Positions 50,901-59,762 of a DNA stretch of 64,000 nucleotides are shown in pieces. Every line of letters starts with the position of its first letter. The stretch's first letter is position 1. The position numbers and the translations under genes are program-made. The notes under the pieces are model-generated. The model was given only the letters and a program-made list of their open reading frames with translations, made no database searches and had not been told where the DNA came from. The stretch is from Aulostomus chinensis (lineage: Eukaryota > Chordata > Actinopteri > Syngnathiformes > Aulostomidae), in contig JBBMOA010000012.1 in assembly GCA_037954235.1 (NCBI GenBank), forward strand, positions 6,600,144 to 6,664,143, given 5' to 3'.

Positions 50901-53900
50901 AGCGTTTCAGCGTGCTGGCTGGAGCACCAGAGCGAAACCTTTTGCTGGCAACGGAAGTTACACGTTTTGCGTGTGACAAAATCAGAAAGACGACACTTTG
51001 CCTCTTGAAATCTTGTTGGACGAAATATGCGTCACCCCAGTTGTTAACACAAGGTGCCCCTCTAGTGCACGAGCTGGCACGCTGACATTCTGGAATGATA
51101 AAAGATTCACAGGGTCTCGTACCGTCCTGATACACTCATAGCAGAAAAAGGTGAATACTCTATTACAAAAAAAGTTTACACGGTTTCACTGTAACAAAAT
51201 GAGGCAGAGTAAATGTCTTTATGGAGAGAGACCCCCGCCCCAGGTGAGCAACCCCCTTGCCCTCATCCGATTAGATACATACAGCAATGTGACATAAATA
51301 ATTTAGATCCCCTCACTCATCCTTTCCATTTTAGTATGTCGATACGTGATTGTGCCGCAAGATGAAATGAAACATTTGGGAGACGGACAAACATTCTGTA
51401 TTCTACAGACAGGACCGAGGTCTTTGTTTGCTTTTCTGTAGGCTCCACTAGAGAAATCAAAGGGCGTAAGGTCATCACCGCTTCTAAGCCATGAATGTAC
51501 TCACTGCTGTTGCCTTAGTTACCGACCAACCAATTGAGCGAGTAAAGAGAATTGGGATCAGCTCTGTTCATTTTCCCACCGGGCGGAAACGCCACTGTGT
51601 TTGGCTTCAACAGCTGCAGCGGCGCTGTCGGCTGAAGATGCGGAGCAAACACATGTTGGTGGTCTGCGTGTTTCGGGAAATGTGTCCCGAAGTCGAACGT
51701 CTGTAGACGGAACCTCTGTGGAGACAAAGGCAGAAAAATGCAAATGCCCTTAATACACAGGCGCCCAAATTCGACTCTGGTCAGACTTTTGTTCAGTTGT
51801 GTTTAACTAACCGTTTCTGTGAGTGTCCAAAGACAGAGGTATTACAGTCCACGAAAACGTTTGTGGAAAAAAAAGAATAAAGCCAGAAAGTTTTGGAAAA
51901 GTCCTGGAAATTTCCTTCAGAAATACCTGAATATTCGAGGCTCTGTGGCTCTGTTAAGATCGTCTGAGATCTTAACAGGTCTCTTTTGGTTGTTGTTCTG
52001 CCAACGTGAATACGTGTGTATGTTGCATCAAACCACGTAGCTCGTTAAATACTAACTGGTAAATTTGGACATTTATTTATTTTTCGTGTGTAAAAAATAA
52101 AAATGTCTCAGAGAACACGTGGTGACGAAAATTTTCCTCAAGGGCACAAAGCAGTCAATGGAAATTCATTGGCACCAACCCTGAATAGACCTTGATGGAC
52201 ACGTTGACCATTTAGATACATTTTACAGCTTCGAGTCTTTGGCGCGGCAGCGGCCCCGACGAGACGTGCGTGTAATTATACCTCCTCATTGTCCTCCAAC
52301 AAACCCAGAGCAGCCTTCCTTACGTAAGACCATTACCCAAGGCTTTACACAATTATATGGCTAATTATATGTGGCAGCTAATTATGGGTATGTTGTGGTC
52401 GTAGTCGAGTCATTTATCATAAATGCACCTGTCCATCATCAGCAATCATCTGCAGTGAGGACATCAAACCAGGAGGGCAATTAGATATTATTTAGTTTAT
52501 AGCGCTCATCATTCTGAGGGAAAAAAAGACCTGTCTGTCAGCAGAGGAGTCATTTGCATGCGGCCTCTTGGCCATTCTGTGGGACGAGGCTGAATTTAAC
52601 AACCAGAATGAAGCGCCAAATTCTTACACAACATAAATCAGAAGGTGCCATTTGAATATGTGTTGATTGATCAAATATGGATCGTTTCAGTTTTCAGGGC
52701 GGAGGACTCCAACACCCACCGTCACTTGACCGAGTTCGTGGGTCTGGATATTGAGATGGCCTTCAATTACCATTACCACGAAGTGATTGACTCCATCACC
52801 GACACCATGGTGCAGATTTTCAAGGGGCTGAGAGACAAGTAAGTTCAACATTAGACAGTACAAATGTATTTGTATTCATCATTTGAAGTGCTGCCTCTTG
52901 TTGTAATTAATGTCCGAATAATGGTGTTATCCTCAGAACCCAAGTGGTTTTGAATTAGGTTCCACAAGATGCTCAAGTTTGATCCATTTGGTGCTTTTTA
53001 TTTATTTATCTTGACAGGTTTGGTGTTGCAAAAAGCACAAATATTATATTTCTTAGTCAAACTATTTCAGTGGGTGAATTCAGATTAAGTGCTGTCACCC
53101 AGTGATTTTTAATAGCTCTGTCAGGAGCACCACCAGGAATGAAGCGTTCGCTGTGGTTGCAGTGCCTCCTAGTGGTGTAAATCAGTGCAGCATGTGAAAA
53201 TAGACCTAAAAGCAAAGTGAGATGAGTGGGCAGAGGTGACGCTCTTATTATGTATATACTCTACATTTCATGCTTCAAGTATTTGGCAGTGGAATCCCTC
53301 ACTGGAGGAGTTCCATATCAAAGCCTGTTAACTCGGCTCAGTAGATGAGAGGTGCCCCGCTGGTCCAGGGGTTAAGATGCAGACTATGAACCAAAACGCA
53401 CCCTCATTTACTGTCATCCCACCACTGTCAGCTATCCAATACAAGTATAAAATGCCTTAACAAATAGCCATTTAGAAAAAAAGACAGCAGTAATTGCATC
53501 AGCTGTTTTCTCATCACAATGCTGGCAGCTCCGCTGAAGGACGAGACGGGGAAAATAATGACACTAAGAAAAGAGGAGCTGCTTCACTTCTCACTCAGCT
53601 TGTCTAAATAATAGCTTGTGAGATCTGCTCTTTTCTTCCCTTGCAAAAACGCTGTGAAGTCTGGTGTTTTTGGTCTGTTCTGTTCTGTTGGGTGGCTCTC
53701 GTTGAAAGAATGTTGGCTGATGATCTGTTTTGACTGTAGTCACAAGAGCGTTTATTAAGAGAAGAGGTGGCTCATGAAAACTAACTTTTGAACATTTAAA
53801 TGCCTGTAAAACATGCAGATTCGACAGCTTCAGAGCCTTTTGAATTTTTTACCTCTTCTTTTATCTCCCTGAGAAGGTCCCACATCCGTCGTCACTGCTG

Positions 53901-56726
53901 TGTTATTTGGCCGTTTCAGCTTCCAGACAGAGATTCAGATGGTGAACAAGCAGTACCCCAGCGAGCCGTTCAAGTTCCTGGAGCCCACTCTCAGGCTGGA
54001 GTACACCGAGGCAGTGGCCATGCTGCACGAGGCCGGGGTGGAGATGGGCGACGAGGACGACCTCAGGTCAGAAATCTCCACCGCCACGGTGGACCCTGTG
54101 GTCCACGTTTGTGAATGTACTCTCATCTTCATTTAATTCAGTTTGCCAAATGATTTCATTTGACAAAAAGAGAGAAATTATTTGGCGTTTTTGCAGCAGC
54201 ATTTTCTCATCCTTCATGCTTCTCATGTTTAACATTTACACTGTCTTGCCATTGTTGACATCAAATCATGATTCGTTTTGTTGTGTTTTTATAGAAGTAA
54301 TATGTTGTGTATTTAATAGAAGTGGGTTTTTTTCTGTTTGTTCATTTTTATTTTTTTTGTAAATCCAGAAATATGACACAGTAATGGACTGAGCTCTTTT
54401 TGTTGTGCAGTACACCCAGCGAGAAGCTGCTTGGCCGCCTTGTGAAGGAAAAGGTAAGAGGGTTCATTAGGTTTTATTAAGATAATCAAAGGACCTCTCA
54501 GCATGTAATAACAGCAGGAAAACAAGAAACTCCTCTATACTCTTGATTCAGTTTTTTTTTTTAATTAAATAGAGCTGTATTATTAGATATACATGTGCAT
54601 TTGCAATGAAAAACAGTTTTCTACTGAATAGACAAACAAGACTAAAACCCTTCTATGCAGAGACGAAAATATGGTTTCCCTGAGGAGGTTTTAAAATCCG
54701 GAAACCAACATGTAAAGCTGACTTTAAATCTTTTCTGTCGAGTTTTTGTTTGTTTACTTCTTTGGTGGCACCCATAGCGACATTTCATGTTGCCTCTTTT
54801 TCCAATAAGACATGACTTTCCCTAACTGAAGTGCTCCGACAGCATGTGGCTACTAGATGTCACTGTCGACCAAGACTAAGACGTAGCAGGTTTGACAGAC
54901 CCACGTGAAGGAAAGCAGGGAGTCTGTGAGGTTGTTGTACAAGAGACCAGATGGGAAAACGGTCTCTTTCAGTTATGCTGCTGTCATGCGAATGTCAAAC
55001 TCAACTCAGCTAACTAACCAAATAACCAGGTCACGACTACGACCCGGTGCCAACAATGGTACTTTAAATGCACCCAGTGAACTGCTTTAATACTGTCAAG
55101 TATTGTTTTGTTATATAACTGTTTTTACTTAAACTTTTTTCTTCTTTTTTTTTTTTTTATGTGAACTTTTTTATGTGAACTGAAACTGAAACGTTAAACC
55201 ACATTTTCTACTGTGGTTTATATTTTCTCATGATTAAACTGTTTTAGGTGTGTGAGAATGTCAATGAGTTGTAAGATGAAACCAAAGATTTGGAACGTAT
55301 AAGCTTGTAATGTCATTTTTAAAAAGATGACCTGTCATGGTGTAGGAAAATATACCCATAGTAAAAAATTCGGAAGGAGAAACCAGTCAATCTGTGCAAT
55401 TTATCAGCATCTCAGCCGAGGAGCATTTCCACAAGTCTCCAACTGGTGGTTTTATAAATGCAACAACATCTTAACGATCTATAATCACCAATCATGACGA
55501 ATACATGATCAATAAGCAGTGATGGAATAGAAGAGGAGAATTCATTAAACGACCAGTAACGGAACAACGATCACGTGCTCTGCTGGCTCGGGTAAACGTG
55601 GCAGCTCAGAACTCGGTCAGAATTCATCAGAAGTTTACTCTCCAAAACTTCTGTGACATTAAATGAGGGAGAGTGTAAAACGCCTGCGTGCCTCATGAAT
55701 GTATGTATGAAGCGTATCAATCTCTCTCCCCCTCCAGTATGATACTGACTTCTATGTTCTGGATAAGTACCCGCTGGCTGTGAGACCCTTCTATACGATG
55801 CCTGATCCCAACAACACTGTAAGTCTCTCACTAATGCACACAGACATGCACTCATCCGCTGCATAGCCAGATAAGCGCAGTAATAGGTGTAAAGTACACA
55901 TGTTTTGTGGTTGAGCTGCAGCTGAATTTGCATTAATGGCAGACAGATGATTTTGGCTTAGGAGCCTCTTAAGTTCTTTATCTGAGCTGACAAACATCAG
56001 AGTTTGTTCTACCGGTTTAAAAAGACACTCACTGGAGTGCAGTTTACACATTGTTAGCAGTGGAAGTTGATTAGTGAGATTACAGGTTGACTTGTTGGTG
56101 TTTTCTTGTGTTCTCTCCTCCTGTGGTGCAGTATCAAGTCTATATATGTGTAAGTCCGTATCTTTGTGTGTCCAGAAATACTCCAACTCCTACGACATGT
56201 TCATGAGGGGGGAGGAGATCCTGTCCGGAGCTCAGAGAATTCACGACGCTCAGCTGCTGACCGAAAGGGCCATGCATCACCAGATCGGTAAGAACCAACT
56301 GTTTTCATGGTAACAGGTGATTAAGATGTGGCTTTGTCTCCCTCTGCAGGTGAAAGTAGGAAATACAACACAGGGCTATTGAGGGAATTGTTTGGGTTGG
56401 GGAAAATATGCTTTAAATATCAGTGAAAAAAAACATTAAAGTCACTTCTTCACAACTGAACCATGAATATTTTTAACAATATTTCAGATCTGGAGAAGAT
56501 CAAGTCGTATATCGACTCCTTCCGGTATGGCGCTCCCCCTCATGGAGGCGGTGGAATCGGTAAGGAATTCACATTTGTAGGGGAACCCACAGGTGAAAGG
56601 CCTCTTCTCTCACTGTTGTTGTTCTTCCTCTCAGGGCTGGAGAGAGTCTGCATGCTGTACCTGGGTCTCCACAACGTGCGTCAGACCTCCATGTTCCCAC
56701 GTGACCCCAAGCGCCTGACTCCTTGA
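25772..56726 (+). CDS. dars1: Aspartyl-tRNA synthetase, cytoplasmic
   Basis: Charges tRNA-Asp with aspartate in the cytosol; in animals it is a component of the multi-synthetase complex. I rebuilt 18 coding exons: 25772-25794, 29190-29280, 32617-32646, 32956-33013, 34687-34779, 35943-36045, 40791-40893, 42108-42188, 45340-45399, 47987-48098, 50661-50795, 52691-52838, 53920-54066, 54411-54453, 55738-55818, 56176-56287, 56488-56559 and 56635-56726. They total 1584 nt (527 residues plus stop), all with GT-AG borders and matching phases. Order of parts: Lys-rich N-terminal extension (to about 40), OB-fold anticodon-binding domain (about 68-190), then the class II catalytic core with motif 1 (GFVEIQTPKI, about 240-249), motif 2 (FRAEDSNTHRH from 298) and motif 3 (GLER at 498-501, ending MFPRDPKRLTP). 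Human DARS1 has 501 residues; the excess is N-terminal. The 31-kb span is long for a fish gene. Confidence 0.97.
26862..27452 (-). mobile_element. Decayed non-LTR retrotransposon fragment (dars1 intron 1)
   Basis: On the minus strand, overlapping frames read SSAIREELRVEPLLLHIERS, QMRWLEHLVR and RPCGGPRTRWRDYVS. These match the C-terminal part of reverse-transcriptase polyproteins abundant in fish. The frames are interrupted, so it is a dead 3' fragment. The clade is not certain. Confidence 0.8.
27453..29189. other. Rest of dars1 intron 1
   Basis: No exon or repeat family is identified. The frame of exon 2 stays open for about 100 codons upstream by chance; it has no homology. Confidence 0.5.
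29190..29280 (+). CDS. dars1: dars1 exon 2
   Basis: Residues 8-38. A strongly basic helix (KKGLKKQQKEAEKAAKKAEK) typical of the tRNA-binding N-terminal appendix of animal AspRS. Acceptor TGTCCCAG, donor GTCAGT. Confidence 0.9.
30046..30585 (-). other. 179-codon open frame, unidentified (dars1 intron 2)
   Basis: An ATG-to-TAA frame antisense to dars1, beginning MPQNRVQQMAGDGRPRYLGS and containing CDLKPFCYVTAMVHFQFSRH. It is long for intronic DNA of this composition. I do not recognise a domain. The wider block (about 29990-30740) has the texture of a dispersed fish repeat, so a transposon-derived frame is more likely than a host gene. Confidence 0.35.
31165..31720 (-). mobile_element. Non-LTR retrotransposon 3' end (CR1/L2/Rex-like, dars1 intron 2)
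   Basis: The minus strand reads TRTSRRDHISPVLACLHWLP, VKFRLEFRSLLLTYKVLNNQ and SVRDADTLSTFKSRLKTFL. This is the standard C-terminal signature of fish CR1/L2-type reverse-transcriptase polyproteins. A conserved 3'-UTR module (31180-31290) follows it. An internal deletion removes the expected residues between AFSYQAP and PVSVRD. The element is 5'-truncated. Confidence 0.85.
31721..32616. other. Rest of dars1 intron 2
   Basis: Nothing recognised. Confidence 0.45.
32617..32646 (+). CDS. dars1: dars1 exon 3 (30 nt)
   Basis: Residues 39-48 (AAEQQSTEED), a micro-exon in phase 0-0, so skipping it would keep the frame. Acceptor TTTCAG, donor GTAAGT. Confidence 0.85.
32956..33013 (+). CDS. dars1: dars1 exon 4
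   Basis: Residues 49-67 (DFAKDRYGVSAMVQSQHKV), matching human DYAKERYGISSMIQSQ. Ends in phase 1. Confidence 0.92.
33014..34686. other. dars1 intron 4
   Basis: A poly-G run (about 33347-33364) is present. The stretch 34140-34600 is unique-looking, with ATGATTATTCA- and TTAGGCAC-like words, and could be conserved non-coding DNA. No gene. Confidence 0.45.
34687..34779 (+). CDS. dars1: dars1 exon 5
   Basis: Residues 68-98, the start of the OB fold (RALVMVQDL ... RARVHTSRAK). The donor GTGAG is followed at once by a run of C's. Confidence 0.95.
34780..35942. other. dars1 intron 5
   Basis: A C-run directly follows the donor (about 34787-34801). Nothing else is recognised. Confidence 0.5.
35943..36045 (+). 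CDS. dars1: dars1 exon 6
   Basis: Residues 99-132. OB-fold core ([20 protein letters not shown]), nearly identical to human. Confidence 0.97.
36046..40790. other. dars1 intron 6 (4.7 kb)
   Basis: The longest intron. It holds a T-rich run (36847-36873), (CA)n at 39809-39858, a (TTTAG)n run near 40010-40030 and a second CA tract (about 40594-40610). The 38250-38480 stretch looks like possible conserved non-coding DNA. No exon was found. Confidence 0.5.
39809..39858. repeat. (CA)n microsatellite
   Basis: Perfect run of about 25 units. Confidence 0.95.
40791..40893 (+). CDS. dars1: dars1 exon 7
   Basis: Residues 133-167 (ITKESIVDVEAMVRRVEQKI ...), completing the OB fold. Acceptor CGCCAG is unusually weak in pyrimidines. 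Confidence 0.95.
40894..42107. other. dars1 intron 7
   Basis: Contains (GTTT)n near 41343-41363 and a C-rich block near 41540-41580. No gene. Confidence 0.5.
42108..42188 (+). CDS. dars1: dars1 exon 8
   Basis: Residues 168-194 (IFVISQAEPRLPLQLEDAVR ...). Phase 0-0. Donor GTGAGG. Confidence 0.96.
43540..44110 (+). repeat. Unnamed dispersed repeat, copy 1 (dars1 intron 8)
   Basis: Diverged homologue of 49170-49730. Shared words include TAGCTGGAACTACTTTC (43850), a ...GACTTTGTA..GAGAGGA stretch, CCTGAGCCTGAT and TGCCATT. It carries a small open frame from ATG 43937 (MEDFVREDEQNYQW ... EPDLFEPKCLEEEL) in a good start context. The acidic FEPxxxEEEL motif recalls an N-terminal segment of transposon-linked fish proteins; that identification is tentative. 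Confidence 0.6.
45270..45333. repeat. (GT)32 tract abutting the exon 9 acceptor
   Basis: 64 nt of pure alternating GT, ending six nt before the AG-containing acceptor TCCTCAG. A poly-T run (about 45250-45262) sits upstream of it. Confidence 0.97.
45340..45399 (+). CDS. dars1: dars1 exon 9
   Basis: Residues 195-214 (EGRATVNQDTKLDNRVIDLR), the hinge before the catalytic domain. It is 60 nt, phase 0-0, and is preceded by a (TG)32 run and only TCCTCAG, so the usual polypyrimidine tract is nearly absent. Confidence 0.96.
45400..47924. other. dars1 intron 9
   Basis: T-rich runs near 45871-45896; no exon, known repeat or RNA gene was recognised before the GT tract at its 3' end. Confidence 0.5.
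47925..47974. repeat. (GT)25 tract abutting the exon 10 acceptor
   Basis: 50 nt of pure GT, ending 12 nt before exon 10. Only TCTCTAACAAAG separates it from the coding sequence. Confidence 0.97.
47987..48098 (+). CDS. dars1: dars1 exon 10
   Basis: Residues 215-251, including class II motif 1. The acceptor is TCTCTAACAAAG, directly after a (GT)25 run. The exon is 112 nt, so skipping it would shift the frame. Confidence 0.96.
49170..49730 (+). repeat. Unnamed dispersed repeat, copy 2 (dars1 intron 10)
   Basis: The partner of the 43.5-kb copy, in the same orientation. The small frame is broken here by an in-frame TGA (GACTTTGTATGA), but the residual peptide VFEPEYTEEEF fits the consensus FEPEYTEEEL better than copy 1 does. 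The two copies therefore decayed independently. Confidence 0.6.
50661..50795 (+). CDS. dars1: dars1 exon 11
   Basis: Residues 252-296 (ASEGGANVFTVSYF ... AQSPQLYKQM), aspartyl-adenylate pocket segment. Confidence 0.97.
50796..52690. other. dars1 intron 11
   Basis: The stretch 52240-52600 has TTACGTAAG, CTAATTATATG, CTAATTATGGG and TTATCATAAA words and no repeats, a possible conserved non-coding element. No gene. Confidence 0.45.
52691..52838 (+). CDS. dars1: dars1 exon 12
   Basis: Residues 297-345. Motif 2 (FRAEDSNTHRHLTEF) with its invariant Arg and Glu. The exon ends GAC AA|GTAAGT; splicing to C makes Asn346. Confidence 0.97.
53345..53458 (+). mobile_element. Degenerate tRNA-derived SINE (dars1 intron 12)
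   Basis: An A-box-like TGGTCCAGGGG (fits TRGYNNANNGG) is followed by a body resembling the CTGTCATCCC ... CACTGTCAGCTATCCAATA tail of a common fish SINE. The B box is not recognisable, so it is an old copy. Confidence 0.5.
53920..54066 (+). CDS. dars1: dars1 exon 13
   Basis: Residues 346-394 (FQTEIQMVNKQYPSEPFKFL ... GDEDDL). The GC-rich 3' half opens a spurious long frame in another phase. Confidence 0.97.
54411..54453 (+). CDS. dars1: dars1 exon 14
   Basis: Residues 395-409 (STPSEKLLGRLVKEK). 43 nt; acceptor GTGCAG, donor GTAAGA. Confidence 0.95.
54454..55737. other. dars1 intron 14
   Basis: Poly-T near 55143-55158 with an adjacent short duplication (TTTTTATGTGAACT twice). Nothing else recognised. 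Confidence 0.45.
55738..55818 (+). CDS. dars1: dars1 exon 15
   Basis: Residues 410-436 (YDTDFYVLDKYPLAVRPFYT ...). Phase 0-0. Confidence 0.97.
56176..56287 (+). CDS. dars1: dars1 exon 16
   Basis: Residues 437-473 (SYDMFMRGEEILSGAQRIHD ...), a strictly conserved AspRS catalytic segment. Confidence 0.97.
56488..56559 (+). CDS. dars1: dars1 exon 17
   Basis: Residues 474-497 (LEKIKSYIDSFRYGAPPHGG ...), leading into motif 3. Confidence 0.97.
56635..56726 (+). CDS. dars1: dars1 exon 18 (terminal)
   Basis: Residues 498-527. Motif 3 (GLER, ATP binding) and the conserved C-terminus MFPRDPKRLTP, then TGA. Confidence 0.97.
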
Positions 56727-56765
56727 ACCTCCAACCACGTGGTGAAACCCAGTCGTCACTGGACT

Positions 56766-56771
56766 AATAAA
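56766..56771 (+). terminator. dars1 polyadenylation signal
   Basis: AATAAA only about 40 nt after the stop codon, implying a very short 3' UTR unless a more distal site is used. Confidence 0.6.
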
Positions 56772-56908
56772 GATCTAGGTGATGGGAACCAGTACTAATC
56801 CACCAAGCAGAAAGGGTTCGGAAGCAATGTCACCCTCAGACTCTTAACGTGCCACTATGATTCATAATTAAGATGAGAGAACCAGGTAATTACAACTGTA
56901 GGGCAAAT

Positions 56909-56914
56909 TTTATT
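56909..56914 (-). terminator. Candidate tmbim1 polyadenylation signal
   Basis: TTTATT on the plus strand, that is AATAAA on the minus strand, about 950 nt beyond the tmbim1 stop and about 140 nt from the dars1 signal. A nearer site may also exist. Confidence 0.4.
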
Positions 56915-57861
56915 GGTGTTTGCGTTAAGCTGTGTAACAAAAACAACACCGATACATTAAAGAGAAGGAAGTGTTGGTCAGACAGTTAAGGTACGGCTGC
57001 ACACGCGGTTCATCTTTTAATCAACTAGTCAGCGTTTGTCTGAGTTCTTTTCTACGGATACGTTAAAAAAAACAAACATGAAAACACAGCTGTAAATCCT
57101 TCCTACCAGCAGCACAGACAGAGACTGATGATCCTTCAGTGTGCCTGTAACTACATGTGTTTTGTATCTAGAGGGCAAAGCGTAGACCATTAAAAATGTC
57201 TCAATCTATTAATGTCTTTGTCTCCGTCTTTGTACCTACATAAGAGAGGTGTCGGGTTCTCCGGACGACTCCGTTTTCATACAAGTGCACACGTTCGCTT
57301 TGTATGTTCAGTTTTTGCATAAAGCAAACAGAACGCCACACGGATGACGTATGTTTATAGCATCGCCACAGTGGACGTTTTAAGACATAATTCATAATAT
57401 AAAAATATCTTAAGCTTTTTTGATCCAAAGACCGCATTTCAGGTTTTTTACTGAAAACCCATTAATAAAATTAAGGGTACATTGACACCAGGGAACCGGC
57501 AGTTTAGCAACTCTGTATTCCTTGTCGAAACATTTCTATTGGTACACAAAACTTGGTAGATCCGCCAGAATACTACTCCCGAAAGTCTGAAGGCACCAAA
57601 AAGAATAAAGAAGGCAGATTTTGCTCTTCATTCACATTTGAGTAGATTTAAGATAGAAGGCTTTTGTCCTGCTTCACACAGCGCAGGGACGAACCAAAGT
57701 GCTCATGGGTTGACACTAACAATTATTTTGAACATTGATAGACAACAAACATTCTCATCACCAAAAGCTGAATATTTTTGTACATGTCGTGTTGTTCTGA
57801 TGTAAGATCTTGTTAGTCCAGACTCCTGGAGGATGCGCGTCCCCCCCCCCCCCCCCCAAGC
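56915..57861 (-). other. Likely tmbim1 3' UTR / convergent gap
   Basis: No coding sequence. A 16-nt C run lies at 57842-57857, just after the tmbim1 stop codon in the sense of that gene. Confidence 0.5.
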
Positions 57862-58011
57862 TTATTCAGTAGCAGATCCACTGATTTGGAGGATGAAGAG
57901 GAAGATGTGGACGATGTCGATGTAGAGAGAGAGTGCTCCATAGATGTACTCCTCTGGGCTAATGGCCAACTCCCGGTTCCCGATGAGAAGCTGGGTGTTG
58001 TATACTAAAAA
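57862..58011 (-). CDS. tmbim1: tmbim1 coding exon 11 (terminal)
   Basis: FLVYNTQLLIGN, ISPEEYIYGALSLYIDIV and a hydrophobic C-terminus ending SATE, then TAA. Carries the Asn275 substitution. Confidence 0.95.
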   Translation of the reverse strand, partial: FLVYNTQLLIGNRELAISPEEYIYGALSLYIDIVHIFLFILQISGSATE

Positions 58012-59074
58012 CTAACAGGGAGGAGGAGGCGACAGTCATCAAAATAAATAAATGTGTATTATTTGAGTTTGCTCTGTTAAAGTGCAGTATGGAGATTATG
58101 ACATATTTCATCGCTGGTAAAACCATAAGAAGGAAGAACCCTCAAGAGTGTTGAGCAACTTGCTGAGCGCCCTGCTGCTGGGATTCAAGTATGGTCACAT
58201 TACAGTCAGCAACTTGAAATCCCATTATTTCTTCTGTAGAAGATCATTTTAAGATTGTGCCTTCTGACAATGAAAGTACAGGTGAGTGACAACAAGAAAC
58301 GGATCTTTTTCTACTGTGTGGAGCAGGAGACTTCAGGTTTTTTTTTATTTCACTTCCTCAGTGAACCGGTCAAGACAAATTTAGCTGAAAACAACAAAAA
58401 AGGTTGTTTTTTTGTTTTTTTTTTTTAAACACATTGAAGTCAATTCACTTTGCCCGTCTGCCTCTTGTTTTAACTGGGATGTACAGTTTTGTTGTCTACA
58501 TGAGTGTTGGCAAACTCACCAGAGTGTAAATGATGGCTCCAATTGCAGCATAGAGCATGTGAAGCCAAGGGACCTGCGGAGGAACACAGGAAAGGCCTGT
58601 GAATGTTCAATCAGTCACACAGATCCACCCTGCTGACCTGCTGCTCCTCGCACTCGGGAACACGAGAATACAACACGACTCGCGGCTTCTCACATATTGG
58701 AAGGAGAGGACGATGGCCGTAACAACACCAATGATCAGGAACAAAATGGCAGCGATGCTGAGGAACCCCCCGCAAGAGGTGAAGTCGACCTGGGACGGGA
58801 AAGGACTCAATGGAGTGATGGAAGTGGGAATCAAGCCACATGAAAGAGCAACATTATGGATACAAAAAAATAAATGCAGGGTGGATGTGTCAGCTACTAG
58901 CACCGAAATGTACTTCTACATCTCCGGTTACATCAGATAGTGAAGTTGGAACCCCCCCCCCCCCCCCCCCCAAAATCTCATAAATATTTAAAGAAACCCA
59001 GTTCGCCATTGTAATGTGAGACAAAGGCGTTCTTTTACACTGACAACAAAGACACCCTCTGAGAAGCTGCTGAG

Positions 59075-59136
<62 letters not shown>

Positions 59137-59686
59137 TACATCTCCATCTACCTTTGTTTGAAAGCAGAAGATAGTGACAGTTACACAAACTAACGCTGTT
59201 ATTCCCATGGCGAGGAAGACTGCTTTTGTTTCATAATAGCTGTAAAAGATTAAAACAAAAAATATAGGGAGTTAAAAATTTTCAGTGCATGACGATCAAA
59301 ATGTGCGTTGCCTGAGTGGGTACCAAAAACAAACCTGGATATTGTTCCTGTCATGTAAGACAAGGCAACAGTCTGCAAGACAAAACATGCATGGCTTTAA
59401 ACCTCTGTTTCTGGTCCGCTTGTCTGAGTTTTGCTGTGTGGCTCTGCTGCACCACAAATACTTACAAATATTCCCAGCAGGACAAGATTCCACGGGAAAC
59501 GCCTCCTGAACGCACATTGCAAATGGATATTTTAGAAAGTATCCAAACAGAAATGTTGCCTTTGCTTCAATAAGCTTTTCTAACGTGTGGACCTGGCTTA
59601 CCTCGGCTCTTTGCAGCAGATGAGAATGCAGTAAACCATAAAATAAACCACACTGAAGAAAGAAACATTATTCAGCTAACAGAATG

Positions 59687-59762
<76 letters not shown>

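Noticed and set aside
53800..54114. 104-codon frame overlapping dars1 exon 13
   Set aside because: Wrong phase. The AspRS frame through the same bases is conserved with human.
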